Source: Clostridiales bacterium | Lineage (GTDB): Bacteria > Bacillota > Clostridia > Christensenellales > CAG-138 | Direction: 5' to 3' | DNA: 64,000 bases | Assembly (NCBI GenBank): GCA_004558525.1 | Contig: SFCQ01000011.1 | Coordinates: 27,379-91,378, forward strand | Part shown: in pieces, positions 1-8,914 of the stretch | How the letters are laid out: the number at the start of each line of letters is the position of its first letter | Position numbering within the stretch: the first letter of the stretch is position 1 | Made by a program: the position numbers and the translations under genes | Notes under the pieces: model-generated | Database searches by the model: none | The model's input: the letters and a program-made list of their open reading frames with translations, nothing else | Told to the model about the DNA's origin: nothing

Positions 1-537
1 TTTGAAACTTGGATAGTAAACAAACTGGCGGAAGCCCTTGCTCGTAAGGTCGAGGACTTGATAATATCTGGATCCGGCACATCCGAACCGAAGGGCATAG
101 ACAAGGCCAACACCTGGGGCGCGGATAACAGCGTAACCGTCACCAAGACCGGCACGCTGTCCACCCAGAACGTGCTTGACCTTATCGGGCTGCTTAACGC
201 GGGCTATGATAGCAACGCTAAATTTTTGATGTCCAAGCGCACCCTCTTTACTGACTTTATGCCTTTGCAGGATAAAGCCAAGAATGACATCGTAACGATG
301 GAGGGCAAAAATTATTACATCTTTGGCTATCCCGTGCTGATAAGCGACTATGTGACGCTACACGAAGCGTATCTTGGCGACTATCGCAAGGTGGTAGGTA
401 ACATGCCGGAGAGCATGAGCGTAAAGAGCGCCTTTGACATCAACACCAACAGTTACAAGTATCTGGGCGTGTGCATGTTTGACTGCACCCCCGCGCTGGG
501 CGAAGCGGTTGTTAAGCTTGTAAAGGCAAGCAACTAA
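1..537 (+). CDS. HK97-fold phage major capsid protein, 5' end outside window
   Basis: The open frame runs from base 1 without a start, so this is the C-terminal part of a longer gene. The first residues (ETWIVNKLAEALARKVED, then GSGTSEPKGI) match the conserved stretch of HK97-type major capsid proteins where a long helix leads into the G-x-G-T-x-x-P-x-G-I loop. The late segment (YPVLISDY, GDYRKV) is also typical. The protein would build the icosahedral head shell. It is followed directly by connector and head-closure genes, the usual order in Firmicutes siphophages. The protease and portal expected upstream are not in the window. The family assignment is firm; the missing length is unknown. 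Confidence 0.88.
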   Translation, partial: FETWIVNKLAEALARKVEDLIISGSGTSEPKGIDKANTWGADNSVTVTKTGTLSTQNVLDLIGLLNAGYDSNAKFLMSKRTLFTDFMPLQDKAKNDIVTMEGKNYYIFGYPVLISDYVTLHEAYLGDYRKVVGNMPESMSVKSAFDINTNSYKYLGVCMFDCTPALGEAVVKLVKASN

Positions 538-545
538 TGACTAAT

Positions 546-567
546 GGGAGGGGCGCAAGCCCCTCTT
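546..567 (+). terminator. Stem-loop between capsid and connector genes
   Basis: GAGGGGC and GCCCCTC form a 7-bp stem closed by a GCAA tetraloop and followed by TTCC. The hairpin lies just after the capsid stop codon and 20 nt before the next start. The T-run is short, so it may be a partial terminator or a 3' stabiliser that keeps capsid mRNA more abundant than downstream messages. That role is inferred. Confidence 0.5.
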
Positions 568-587
568 CCTGCTAAAAGGAGAATGGA

Positions 588-857
588 ATGGCACAGGAAA
601 TGCTGCTGAACATCGTGCGCACGTCCCTGCGCCGCAAGTCTACGGACTTAGACCAGCTTGAACTTGTGCCGCTTATAGAGGCGGCGAAAGCGGACTTGTC
701 TGCGGCAGGGGTAGAGAGGATAAACGACTACGATCCAATGGTGCAAGCAGCTGTGATGCTGTATGTGCGCTGGGTGATAGAACGCGACACGCAAATGCGC
801 AGCGTGTACGAGCGCGTAAAAAACGGCATGGCGCTTAACGGCAAGTACCGTGCTTAA
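588..857 (+). CDS. Phage head-tail connector protein (gp6-like)
   Basis: An 89-residue protein, mostly helical, starting at ATG behind AAAGGAG. Size, position right after the capsid gene, and the sequence pattern (short N-terminal helix, VERINDYDPMVQAAVMLYVRW core) fit the HK97 gp6 / SPP1 gp15 family. These proteins form the ring under the portal that couples head and tail. Its last 8 bases overlap the start of the head-closure gene, which implies translational coupling. Confidence 0.75.
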   Translation: MAQEMLLNIVRTSLRRKSTDLDQLELVPLIEAAKADLSAAGVERINDYDPMVQAAVMLYVRWVIERDTQMRSVYERVKNGMALNGKYRA

Positions 858-1164
858 CCACTTTGACGATACCATAAAATTGCGCAAGATAACGCCAACC
901 ATAACAGACGGGTTTGCTACTCAGACCGTGACAACCCGCGAGGTGTGGGCAGACAAGCAGAGCGCAACGCGGCAGGAATACTACGCCGCGGCTGCTGTCA
1001 ATCGACGAATCGACGTAATATTTGTGGTAAATACAATCGACTATGCGGGTGAAGAAGAACTTGAATATAACGGCGATATATACGACATTGTACGCACATA
1101 TCAGCCAAGTCTTGACCGCGTGGAGCTGACCTGTGAAAGGAGGCGGCAGCGTGACAATAAATAA
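850..1164 (+). CDS. Phage head closure protein (SPP1 gp16-like)
   Basis: A 104-residue beta-rich protein beginning at GTG inside the end of the connector gene. The opening 'HFDDTIKLRKITPT', the 'REVWADKQSATRQEYYAA' segment and the ending 'YQPSLDRVELTCERR' are typical of the phage head-tail joining family (SPP1 gp16, HK97 gp7). The protein closes the DNA exit channel after packaging and provides the docking face for the tail. It overlaps the next gene by 14 bases. Confidence 0.75.
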   Translation: MLNHFDDTIKLRKITPTITDGFATQTVTTREVWADKQSATRQEYYAAAAVNRRIDVIFVVNTIDYAGEEELEYNGDIYDIVRTYQPSLDRVELTCERRRQRDNK

Positions 1165-1477
1165 TGCTTTGGCCGCGCTAAAGCTGCCCGTAACCCACCC
1201 GCCTTATAAGGGAGAGGCCAACGAGTATATTACCTATCAGCTTATCACTCAATCGACAACGCTGTATGCCGAAGGAATCGAGGCGGAAACGTCTGTGCTG
1301 TACGCGGTAGACTACTACACCAAGACCGCGCCGTTTGCAGAGAAGCTGCTTGAAATCAAACGACTTTTGCAGACGGCGGGATGGACTTGCACCGTGAACG
1401 CTGAGGACTACGAGCCGGATACGGGGCTATATCACATCCCCATGACGGCGACACGTGTGGGCGGTATATATGGCTAA
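1151..1477 (+). CDS. Putative tail-completion/tail-terminator protein
   Basis: The frame opens at 1133, but AAAGGAGG at 1136-1143 lies 8 nt before a GTG at 1151, so the real start is 1151 (108 residues). I recognise the family only by position and size: a ~110-residue protein between head closure and the gp10-like gene, with a helical 'TAPFAEKLLEIKRLLQTAGW' segment. This fits tail-completion proteins that cap the tail tube (SPP1 gp17/DUF3168-like fold). The function is inferred from synteny. Confidence 0.5.
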   Translation: MTINNALAALKLPVTHPPYKGEANEYITYQLITQSTTLYAEGIEAETSVLYAVDYYTKTAPFAEKLLEIKRLLQTAGWTCTVNAEDYEPDTGLYHIPMTATRVGGIYG

Positions 1478-1886
1478 AATCGAGCTGTCCGGACTTGACG
1501 AAGTACAAAAAGCCCTGCAAGAGACTGATGCAGGGCTTGAAGATTTTATAGATGCGGTGCTTGCGGACGGCGGGCAAATCGCAAAAGCCAAAGTCGAGCA
1601 GAGCATAACGCGGTACCGCCATTTTAGGGCGGGTGAGCTGCTAAGATCTATTAAAATCACCAAAAGCAAAGACAAAGACGGGCAGAAATATGTCGAGGTC
1701 AAGGCGGCGGGTAAACGCGAAAACGGCACCCGCAATGGCGAGGTTGCATTTGTCCTAAATTATGGGCGGTCAAACTACACCGGCACACACTTTTGGACAG
1801 AAGCAGAAGAACAAGCCCGCAAAGAATATGAAGAACTTGTAAATCAAAAAACCGACCTTTTTTTGAAGGAGAAAGGACTAAATTAA
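1470..1886 (+). CDS. HK97 gp10-family minor head-tail protein
   Basis: The start is taken as the ATG at 1470 (MAKIELSGLDEVQKAL), overlapping the previous gene by 8 bases; the frame is open further upstream, but the family begins here. The N-terminal 'IELSGLDEVQKALQE' and the central 'KVEQSITRYRHFRAGELLRSI' with a later 'FVLNYGRSNYTGTHFW' are hallmarks of HK97 gp10-like proteins: a helix followed by a sheet, with the Y-G-R-x-x-x-x-G-x-x-F/W motif. It acts in head-tail joining. 138 residues is the normal size. Confidence 0.78.
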   Translation: MAKIELSGLDEVQKALQETDAGLEDFIDAVLADGGQIAKAKVEQSITRYRHFRAGELLRSIKITKSKDKDGQKYVEVKAAGKRENGTRNGEVAFVLNYGRSNYTGTHFWTEAEEQARKEYEELVNQKTDLFLKEKGLN

Positions 1887-2468
1887 ATGCCTACTTTTGA
1901 CTTGCGCGGCCTGAAAGTGGCCGAGTACAAAAACGCAAGCGGCACGGTGACATATGACACCCCCACAAGCATGGGCGACGCTATGACTGTGCAGCTTAAC
2001 CTTACGTCCGCCGAGGGCAGACTATATGCAGAAGGCAAACTCGCTGAATATATGAAACAAGTGACGGGCGGCACAATATCCGCGGGCGTGAAGTACATAC
2101 CAGACGACGCCCAGAAGCTAATGTTTGGCGTAACCGAAAAATCACGCACCATATCCACTACCGCGACCAAGAGTCTATTGACCACGGCGAAGGACACGCC
2201 CAAGTATGTCGGCCTTGGCTTTTATGCGCCCGATATGCGGGACGGCTCGAACAAGGTAACGGCTTGTTTTGTGCATAAGGTGCTTTTTGGCCAGCCTGCC
2301 ATGAATTTGCAGACCAAGGGCGAAAACATACAATTTCAAACGCCGACGACGACGGGACAGTTTTTGCCAAGCGATGCGGCAACACAGGACATCATGGAGG
2401 TGGCCGTGCTTGATGATGCTGCCGGGGCTATAGCATGGATAAATGCTTGCTTTGGCGCGAGCGCATAA
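1887..2468 (+). CDS. Phage major tail protein (tail tube, phi13-type)
   Basis: 193 residues starting with MPTFDLRGLKVAEYK one base after the preceding stop. The conserved 'GDAMTVQLNLTSAEGRLYAEGKLAEYMKQVTGGTISAGVKYIPDDAQKLMFG' region is the signature of phi13-family major tail proteins, which polymerise into the tube around the tape measure. Synteny (after gp10-like, before tail chaperone) agrees. The C-terminus is alanine-rich and ends 'GAIAWINACFGASA', without an Ig-like extension. Confidence 0.85.
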   Translation: MPTFDLRGLKVAEYKNASGTVTYDTPTSMGDAMTVQLNLTSAEGRLYAEGKLAEYMKQVTGGTISAGVKYIPDDAQKLMFGVTEKSRTISTTATKSLLTTAKDTPKYVGLGFYAPDMRDGSNKVTACFVHKVLFGQPAMNLQTKGENIQFQTPTTTGQFLPSDAATQDIMEVAVLDDAAGAIAWINACFGASA

Positions 2469-2477
2469 GGTGACTGC

Positions 2478-2819
2478 ATGGACGACATCAGACTTAAAAC
2501 CGCGCCGTTTGAATGGCGTGGAGAAAAAATAAAACTGTGTTGCAATATGAATGTTCTGGCGGACGTGCAGGAAGCCTACGGCGGCGACATATCCCGTGCG
2601 TTTAAGGGCAGCACCGTGCGGGCGACGCTGACATTTTTGACGGCGATGATAAATGACGCTACGGACGGCGACTTGACCGTCCGCGAGGTAGGCCGCGAAA
2701 TCCCCATAAGTGAACTGGGCTATGTAAGTGGCGTAGTTTTGCCCCTTGTGTCCGACGCGCTGAAAAGCGCTGGCGGCGAGGACACAGAAAAAAAAACGGA
2801 GACAGCGGAGAACCGCTGA
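2478..2819 (+). CDS. Tail assembly chaperone, short product (gpG-like)
   Basis: 113 residues, located between the major tail protein and the tape measure, exactly where lambda gpG sits. The opening 'KTAPFEWRGEKIKLCCNMNVLADVQEAYGGD' is typical of Firmicutes tail chaperones. Near the 3' end there is a run of nine A at 2788-2796, and the frame stops with TGA at 2817. It coats the tape measure during tail assembly and is absent from the virion in related phages. A -1 frameshift yields a longer form, listed separately. Confidence 0.72.
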   Translation: MDDIRLKTAPFEWRGEKIKLCCNMNVLADVQEAYGGDISRAFKGSTVRATLTFLTAMINDATDGDLTVREVGREIPISELGYVSGVVLPLVSDALKSAGGEDTEKKTETAENR

Positions 2820-2992
2820 ATTTTGCATGGTACCTTGCCGTGTGGGTGATGGCGTTACGGCTGCCCGAACGTGATTTCTGGGCAACTGCAACGCCATACC
2901 GCGTGGCAAAAATCCTAACAGCATATCAAGAAATAAGCAAGGCGAAAAAGGACGAAAAGCCCGTAAGTCTTGCGGACTATTTAGGAGTATAA
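2478..2992 (+). CDS. Tail assembly chaperone, -1 frameshift product (gpGT-like)
   Basis: The zero frame reads A_AAA_AAA_C at 2789-2796. Slipping back one base there opens a frame to TAA at 2990-2992, giving about 171 residues with a 65-residue tail (…NFAWYLAVWVMALRLPERDFW…LADYLGV). This tail frame has no usable start of its own before its first third, and fills the otherwise empty 178 bp before the tape measure gene. Programmed -1 frameshifting between G and T is conserved across long-tailed phages. The shift is inferred from sequence, not measured. Confidence 0.8.
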
Positions 2993-2996
2993 AGCG

Positions 2997-4745
2997 ATGC
3001 CGAATATCAGAACACGATTTGTCGCAGAAGGCGAAAAAGAGTATAGGCAAGCGCTTAAGGAAATAAACGGCGGACTTAGCGTGCTGAGCGCGGAGAGCAA
3101 AAAACTGCAAGAGCAATACAAGGGCAACGAAAAAAGCCTTGAAGCCCTGACCGCGACAAACGAAAATCTTGACCGGGTTGTGCTTTCGCTGTCTGATAAA
3201 CTGGACTTGCAGAAAAAGCGTCTCGCGGAACTAAAGCAAGCCTACGGTGAAAGCGACGACCGCACTCTTCGTATGGCGAAAAGCGTGACCGACACGGAAA
3301 CCGCGCTCATAAGGCAGCAGCGGGCGCTTGACGAAAATACACGTGCGCTTGAAAACTTTGGCAAGGGCGAAGGAGATGCTACGAGGCAAGCGAAAGGTCT
3401 TGGAGACGCGCTCAACGACATCGGCGGCAAATTCGGTATAAGCCTGCCAAAGGAAATGACAAGCACCCTTAACGGAATGCTCAAACTTGATACGAAGACA
3501 CTTGCGCTTGCGGGGGGCTTTGCCGCAGTGGCCGTGGCGGTTATAGAAGTCGAAAAAGCGCTTATAAGAATGACCGAGGAATCAGCGGCATACGCGGATG
3601 AAATTCTTACACAATCCGCGGTGACGGGGCTATCGACCGAAGCGCTGCAAGAATATCAGTATGCCGCTGAGCTTGTGGACGTGTCTTTGGATACGCTTAC
3701 ATCGAGCCAAACCAAAATGATAAGGAGCATGGACGCGGCACGGCGCGGCAGCAAAGAACAAGCGGAAGCCTTTGACAAGCTGGGCATTAGCGTGCAAAAT
3801 GCGGACGGCACGCTGCGCGACGCACAAGATGTCTTTGGCGACGTAATAGACGCGCTTGGCGCCATAAGCAACGAAACGGAACGCGACGCGATAGCAATGA
3901 CCATCTTCGGGCGTTCCGCGCGCGACCTAAACCCATTGATAAAAGCCGGCAGCGACGGCTTGCGCGAACTTGCCCAAGAGGCGCACAATGTAGGCTATGT
4001 AATGAGCGAAGAGGCATTAGATGCTTTGGGCGCGGTTGACGACCAGGTACAGCGCATGAACCGCTCAAACGAAGCCCTCAAAAATCAAATTGCCGTCGGC
4101 ATGGCTCCGGCAGTCGAAAATCTAAAGAAAAAGGGGACTGACTTTTTCGTGCGGCTGCAAGAAGCCGCCGAAGGGTCGGGCATTTTAGAGGTTTTCGGCG
4201 CGCTGCTTGACGTGGTATCCGCGCTCGAGCCACTTTTTGATGTCCTTTTCGGCACCGCGGAGGATGGTGTGCCTGCGCTACAAGCGCTTGCGCTTGCGCT
4301 GGGCGTGGTGGCCGACGCGCTGACCATAGTAGCCAACACGATAGCCATAGTAATAGAACTGTTTAAGCAGCTAATTAACCTTGCCAACGGCAAAGGCTTT
4401 GACGACAGCAACCTCGTGCGATACGGCGAGAATGTGGCTCAAGTTTTCAGCGACAAAGGCGCCACGGCTCGGGCGTGGAACAACGGCTTTGGCAAAAACA
4501 TAGGCCGCAACGCGGACGGCACGGACTACTGGCGCGGCGGGCTGACTTGGGTAGGCGAACGCGGGCCGGAAATCGTCGAGCTGCCGCAGGGGAGCAGGGT
4601 ATACAGCGCAGAGGACAGCCGCAGCATGGGCGGTGATACTTTTAATTTCAACATTAACGCAAGCGACATAAATGATATACAAAGCCTAATAGAAATGGCT
4701 AAGAATTATCGCCGCAGCGTGCGCATGGGGTATATGGGAGGATAA
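2997..4745 (+). CDS. Phage tail tape measure protein
   Basis: 582 residues. Residues 10-120 are strongly coiled-coil (EKEYRQALKEINGG, ESKKLQEQYKGNEKSLEAL). A hydrophobic stretch 'LALAGGFAAVAVAVIEVEKALI' lies near 175 and another 'LALALGVVADALTIVANTIAIVIELF' near 440. The C-terminal part has the 'WRGGLTWVGERGPEIVELPQGSRVYSAE' motif common to Firmicutes tape measures. It sets tail length and helps DNA pass the membrane. It is short for the family; at about 0.15 nm per residue the tail would be near 90 nm (estimate). Confidence 0.88.
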   Translation: MPNIRTRFVAEGEKEYRQALKEINGGLSVLSAESKKLQEQYKGNEKSLEALTATNENLDRVVLSLSDKLDLQKKRLAELKQAYGESDDRTLRMAKSVTDTETALIRQQRALDENTRALENFGKGEGDATRQAKGLGDALNDIGGKFGISLPKEMTSTLNGMLKLDTKTLALAGGFAAVAVAVIEVEKALIRMTEESAAYADEILTQSAVTGLSTEALQEYQYAAELVDVSLDTLTSSQTKMIRSMDAARRGSKEQAEAFDKLGISVQNADGTLRDAQDVFGDVIDALGAISNETERDAIAMTIFGRSARDLNPLIKAGSDGLRELAQEAHNVGYVMSEEALDALGAVDDQVQRMNRSNEALKNQIAVGMAPAVENLKKKGTDFFVRLQEAAEGSGILEVFGALLDVVSALEPLFDVLFGTAEDGVPALQALALALGVVADALTIVANTIAIVIELFKQLINLANGKGFDDSNLVRYGENVAQVFSDKGATARAWNNGFGKNIGRNADGTDYWRGGLTWVGERGPEIVELPQGSRVYSAEDSRSMGGDTFNFNINASDINDIQSLIEMAKNYRRSVRMGYMGG

Positions 4746-4748
4746 AAT

Positions 4749-6521
4749 ATGGCAACGCATGAATATACGCTAAATGCGGTAAAAGGTGCAGTGTTAAATC
4801 CTTTAGATCCACAATGGGCAAGTGGAAGCATGCAACAGATGTTGATGTCAGCCCGCGGCGGCAGCGGACCGAATCCAGAAGCAAATCCGCAACTGCAAGC
4901 GCTTATTGGGTTTGACCGTACTCAATTACAGCAAATCCAATCCGAAATAGTTACATCGATAAAGCTAAGAGTATATATATCGACAATAATGCTGCGCGGG
5001 GTAGCGGGCAATGCTTGCTTTGTCGAACTGCGCTCAGAATATGGGAAACTGCCGGAGAATTGGGATAGCGAAACTGTAACATATGCTATATATAGTGCTG
5101 GGACGGGAGCTTCCGCTCCGCCCAACAACAAAATGTGGCAAGTTAATGGTAGCGGCACATCTATAACGGAAGAGTACGACAGCTATGTAGAAATGGGCGG
5201 CCCAAGCGTGGGCATAGACAAGGCAACGGCATGTATGCTTTTGAGCTGCTACGCATATGGTGCTGCTGAGTGTGATATGATAGTCGGGCCGAGCAACACA
5301 AGCAACTGGGGGCCAGATACAATTCCGCAGTTAATAGTTACCACCAAGGATAGCAAGCCAAATGTATCGCCTATATCGCCCAAGGGCAGCTATAAAAGCA
5401 GCTCATCCCCCATAATGTTTGAGTGGAGCTACGAAGATGATACGAGCGGAAGCCAAGCGTCCTATGAGCTGCAATATAAAGACGCAACCCACGCGGATTG
5501 GACGCTTGCCAAGTCTGCCGCATCTGCCGAGCATAGCTGTACGGTAGACGCAAACACTTTTGCAAGCGGTGAGGTATCGTGGCGTGTGCGCGTAACTAAT
5601 GATAACCCAACGCCCGCAACGAGCGAGTGGAGTGCGGAAGCGAACTTTATAGTGCAAGGCGCGCCGCAAACCCCGTCGCTAGAGGCAACCACAACGCCGC
5701 GTCCGCTGCTTACGTGGATTGCACCGGGGCAGATGGCCTATCAGGTCAGCGTGGACGGCATAGTCGAGTCGCAGCAATACGGCAACGCCAAACGATATAA
5801 AGTAAAACGCTATCTTATGGATGGCGCACATAGCGTAGCTGTACGGGTGCAAAATGAATATGGCTTATGGAGCGAGTGGTCGAGGCTTGATATTGCCGTA
5901 AAGAATACGCCGGGCAGCGCAATAACGCTTGCGGCGTATGCACAACAAAACGCAGTTGCAAGACTAACATGGAGCTCTACCGAGCACAAACTATACTATG
6001 TGTACAGGGACGGGGAAATTATAGCAAAAACGACGGACACTGAATATTACGACCGCCTCAGCATAGGCACTTGCAAGTATCAGGTGCGCGGCGCGGATGG
6101 GGACAACTACACACTTTCCAATTTTGCAATGGTAACCCTTACCGCAGCCGAGCCTGTAATAGCATCAGTCGATGAGTTTGAATGGATATCGTTGCGGTGC
6201 AGTGCGAACCGGAACCGAATACGCTCAACATATATCGGGCAGGACGTATCCTATCAATACTATGCGGGGCGAGAATATCCTGTTGCTGAAACGGCGGGGC
6301 AGATAAGTAAGTCTTTCTCGTTTGATGCTGCCTTTAAGGATAGTAATACAGCTGAGAGATTTGAATCTTTGCTCGGCAAGAATGTCATATACAAGGATTC
6401 GGATGGGCGAATTGCAGCGGGTATGATGATGGAAATAACGAAGATATCCGAGCGGTTCTATGATACATACCAATGTAGCATACGGCAAGTGGACGAGACG
6501 GAGGCCGTGGAGTATGAATAA
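4749..6521 (+). CDS. Phage tail protein with fibronectin type III-like repeats
   Basis: 590 residues directly after the tape measure. Residues 50-200 form a beta-rich domain of the kind used in tail and adhesin proteins. Residues 205-300 and 300-390 look like two FN3-type modules (ELQYKDATHADWTLA…VSWRVRVTND; ISVDG…HSVAVRVQNEYGLWSEWS), followed by a shorter one. The last 110 residues (FEWISLRCSANRNRIRSTY… RFESLLGKNVIYKDSDGRIAAG) resemble the final domain of Siphovirus distal-tail proteins. It probably combines distal tail and host-binding roles; the exact family is uncertain. Confidence 0.65.
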   Translation: MATHEYTLNAVKGAVLNPLDPQWASGSMQQMLMSARGGSGPNPEANPQLQALIGFDRTQLQQIQSEIVTSIKLRVYISTIMLRGVAGNACFVELRSEYGKLPENWDSETVTYAIYSAGTGASAPPNNKMWQVNGSGTSITEEYDSYVEMGGPSVGIDKATACMLLSCYAYGAAECDMIVGPSNTSNWGPDTIPQLIVTTKDSKPNVSPISPKGSYKSSSSPIMFEWSYEDDTSGSQASYELQYKDATHADWTLAKSAASAEHSCTVDANTFASGEVSWRVRVTNDNPTPATSEWSAEANFIVQGAPQTPSLEATTTPRPLLTWIAPGQMAYQVSVDGIVESQQYGNAKRYKVKRYLMDGAHSVAVRVQNEYGLWSEWSRLDIAVKNTPGSAITLAAYAQQNAVARLTWSSTEHKLYYVYRDGEIIAKTTDTEYYDRLSIGTCKYQVRGADGDNYTLSNFAMVTLTAAEPVIASVDEFEWISLRCSANRNRIRSTYIGQDVSYQYYAGREYPVAETAGQISKSFSFDAAFKDSNTAERFESLLGKNVIYKDSDGRIAAGMMMEITKISERFYDTYQCSIRQVDETEAVEYE

Positions 6522-7566
6522 TGGGTTTTACAAAATAACCGCACGTTTTGATATACTGCGAAACAATGTAGCTACACAATGGACGCTCGAGGCTGTGGGG
6601 GACGATGCCCCCACAGTCACGATGAGCGCAGACGGCGCTATAAAAATGTCGCTCTCGGGGGGATTTAGACATAATGCTGCTGTGGACTATCTAAACGACG
6701 AAATAAAGCCATATCTCATCATAAATGGACATGAATACCCGGTCGGCGTGTATATGATAGGCACGCTCGAAACTCAATGTGACGAACACTGTGCATATAT
6801 TGACCAAATAGAGGCATATGATCGTGCGCTTAAGTTAAAACAAAAGAAAACCGAAACAAGACTGCATATAGATGCCGGGACAAAATACCTTGACGCTATA
6901 GGCAACTTGCTACAGGATGCTGGGATAAAAATGGTGATAGCCGACGAGGCAAGCGACACGATTGCGACCGACCGCGAGGACTGGGAAATTGGCACGGAAT
7001 ATTTAGCTATAATCAATGCGTTACTTAGTGAAATCAACTTTTCAAGTATATGGTTCGACTTAGATGGAATCGCGCGGCTTGAGCGATATGCTGCGCCTAC
7101 GAGTGCGAATATCGACCACGAATACCGTGAAGGATGCTTTTCAATAATTCGAAATAACTATACAAGAAAGGTGGATGTATTTAACGCGCCCAACGTCTTT
7201 GTGGTGACGGTGGCCAATCCCGACTATGAGGATGCAATGACGGCAACGGGCGTAAATGATAGTCCATTAAGTGCATTGTCAACCGTAAGTAGGGGTAGGA
7301 GGATCCTTGCAACGCCGATTAAACTAGACAATATCGCATCGCAGGAAGCGTTGCAGCAATACGCTAACAACCTTGCTATAAAATCAATGCTGGCAACCGA
7401 ACAAACCGTTTTTTACACAATGTTAAACCCCGTGCATGGCGTGGGTGACGTTGTGGCGTTATATAACGGCGAGCTACAAGGCATTTATGAAGAGACGGGC
7501 TGGATGATGCAGCTAAAGGCCGGGGGCAAAATGAAACATACCGCAAAGAAGGTGGTGCTAATATGA
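6514..7566 (+). CDS. Putative tail hub / tail-associated structural protein
   Basis: The start is taken as ATG at 6514 (MNNGFYKITARFDIL), overlapping the previous stop by 8 bases; the frame is open upstream but that part has no family look. 350 residues, beta-rich, with 'IKPYLIINGHEYPVGVYMIGT' and 'LHIDAGTKYLDAIGNLLQDAGI', patterns seen in baseplate hub / tail-lysin scaffold proteins of Firmicutes phages. No peptidase domain is visible. It is followed by the fibre genes with a 4-base ATGA overlap. Confidence 0.55.
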   Translation: MNNGFYKITARFDILRNNVATQWTLEAVGDDAPTVTMSADGAIKMSLSGGFRHNAAVDYLNDEIKPYLIINGHEYPVGVYMIGTLETQCDEHCAYIDQIEAYDRALKLKQKKTETRLHIDAGTKYLDAIGNLLQDAGIKMVIADEASDTIATDREDWEIGTEYLAIINALLSEINFSSIWFDLDGIARLERYAAPTSANIDHEYREGCFSIIRNNYTRKVDVFNAPNVFVVTVANPDYEDAMTATGVNDSPLSALSTVSRGRRILATPIKLDNIASQEALQQYANNLAIKSMLATEQTVFYTMLNPVHGVGDVVALYNGELQGIYEETGWMMQLKAGGKMKHTAKKVVLI

Positions 7567-8255
7567 TAGGCTATCAAGAGCAAGAAGAAATACAAGAAGA
7601 ACAGCGCGAGCCGGAAGACGCAACCTTTGCGACGGTGGGAGCAGTATACGACGATGGCGTAAGCCTGATTTTTGACGGTGAAGAAACACCGACCGAAAAG
7701 CATTATAAAGTAAACGCCTTTGTGGTATTCAAAGCTAATGACCGCGTAAGAATCATAAAAGATTCTGGCACCTATGTTGTTGAGTATCCCATCGGAAGCC
7801 CAAAGACCAGTTTTAACGCGGATACGGCAGACAGGGCAGCTTACGCAACGGGAGCAACTAACGCGACTAAGGCCACAAATGCGGACAAGGCGATTACAGC
7901 CCAAAAGCTTGAGAGTGGGAGGACGATATCACTGGCGGGAGATGCATCTGGCAACGCTACATTTGATGGCAGCAAAAACATCTCAATAAATGCGACTGTG
8001 AACAATGCAAAGCAGGCGGAGCAGCTAAAGACAGCGCGCAACATAAAATTGACGGGCGATGTAACGGGGTCGGCCAGCTTTAGCGGTGCGGTGGATGCAA
8101 ACATAGCCGCAACGTGCGCACGGTCGACAGCTGTAAAAAACGCATACAAGCCAACCACATCATCGTGGGACATTTATTTTTACAGTAAAGGTTCAGGGGA
8201 GCTGTATTATAAAATTGGGTCAAGCGGTGCGCTGTACCGCTTGCAAAACGCATAA
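7563..8255 (+). CDS. Phage tail fibre-like protein
   Basis: 230 residues. The middle (about 85-200) is a low-complexity alternation of heptad-like 'NATKATNADKAITAQKLESGRTISLAGDASGNATFDGSKNISINATVNNAKQAEQLKTAR' units. This pattern (A-x-x-A-x-x-A then 'I-x-L-x-G-D-x-S/T-G-x-A-x-F-x-G') is common in trimeric fibres of many phages. The N-terminal 85 residues probably attach to the hub encoded by the overlapping upstream gene, and the C-terminal 'KGSGELYYKIGSSGALYRL' may be the tip. Confidence 0.62.
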   Translation: MIGYQEQEEIQEEQREPEDATFATVGAVYDDGVSLIFDGEETPTEKHYKVNAFVVFKANDRVRIIKDSGTYVVEYPIGSPKTSFNADTADRAAYATGATNATKATNADKAITAQKLESGRTISLAGDASGNATFDGSKNISINATVNNAKQAEQLKTARNIKLTGDVTGSASFSGAVDANIAATCARSTAVKNAYKPTTSSWDIYFYSKGSGELYYKIGSSGALYRLQNA

Positions 8256-8264
8256 GGAGGACAT

Positions 8265-8903
8265 ATGACCTACAACATCACCTTAACCGCCAACCACCAA
8301 TCTTTAACCGCCGAATATCTTCCCCTTGCCGCTGAATCCGTGCAGTACCTTACCGCGAAGGTGGTATGTGAAACGGAGGACTGGACGGGGCGCGAGATTA
8401 AGGCCATGTTTGGGCAGGGCTGCACGGTATATGAAGTGCCCGTGACAGGCGGTGAGATAACCGCCAAGCAGCAGCTTAACCTTACAGCGGGCGACTGGTG
8501 CGTATGGCTTGTGGGCAACTCCGCACGGGACGGTGATGTAATCCCGCGCATTACCACAAACGTGGCGCATATCAGTGTAGCCCCGACAGGCGACACGGAG
8601 GGTAGTCCCCTCCCTACAATCCCGCCCACGGTGGAGGAGCGGCTCCGCGCAGACATGGGCAATCTTGCCGACCTGACCACGGAGGACAAGAGCAGCCTTG
8701 TGGCGGCGATAAATGAAGTTAGGCAAACGGGCGGCGGCGGTACGGCATACACCATAGGACACGGACTGAAACTCGACGCTAAGACAAATACCTTGTCTGT
8801 TGATACGGCGGATAAAATGGAGCAGGATAACACGCTGCCTATAACCTCGGCGGCGGTATATGTGGAAGTGGGCAACATAAATGCGCTATTAAAGACTATA
8901 TAA
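8265..8903 (+). CDS. Baseplate upper protein-like phage protein
   Basis: 212 residues behind AAGGAGG. The N-terminal ~115 residues form one beta-rich domain (TLTANHQSLTAEYLPLAAESVQYLTAKVVCETEDWTGREIKAMF…HISVAPTGDTEGSPLPTIPPT) like the BppU-type N-terminal domain that docks receptor-binding proteins to the baseplate. A short helical linker (TTEDKSSLVAAINEVRQTGGGG) and a small collagen-like/beta tail follow. The role in host attachment is inferred from domain look and location. Confidence 0.5.
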   Translation: MTYNITLTANHQSLTAEYLPLAAESVQYLTAKVVCETEDWTGREIKAMFGQGCTVYEVPVTGGEITAKQQLNLTAGDWCVWLVGNSARDGDVIPRITTNVAHISVAPTGDTEGSPLPTIPPTVEERLRADMGNLADLTTEDKSSLVAAINEVRQTGGGGTAYTIGHGLKLDAKTNTLSVDTADKMEQDNTLPITSAAVYVEVGNINALLKTI

Positions 8904-8914
8904 GGGAGGCATAA

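Noticed and set aside
2175..3116. A 313-codon minus-strand frame across tail genes
   Set aside because: It spans several well-supported + strand phage genes and looks compositionally random.
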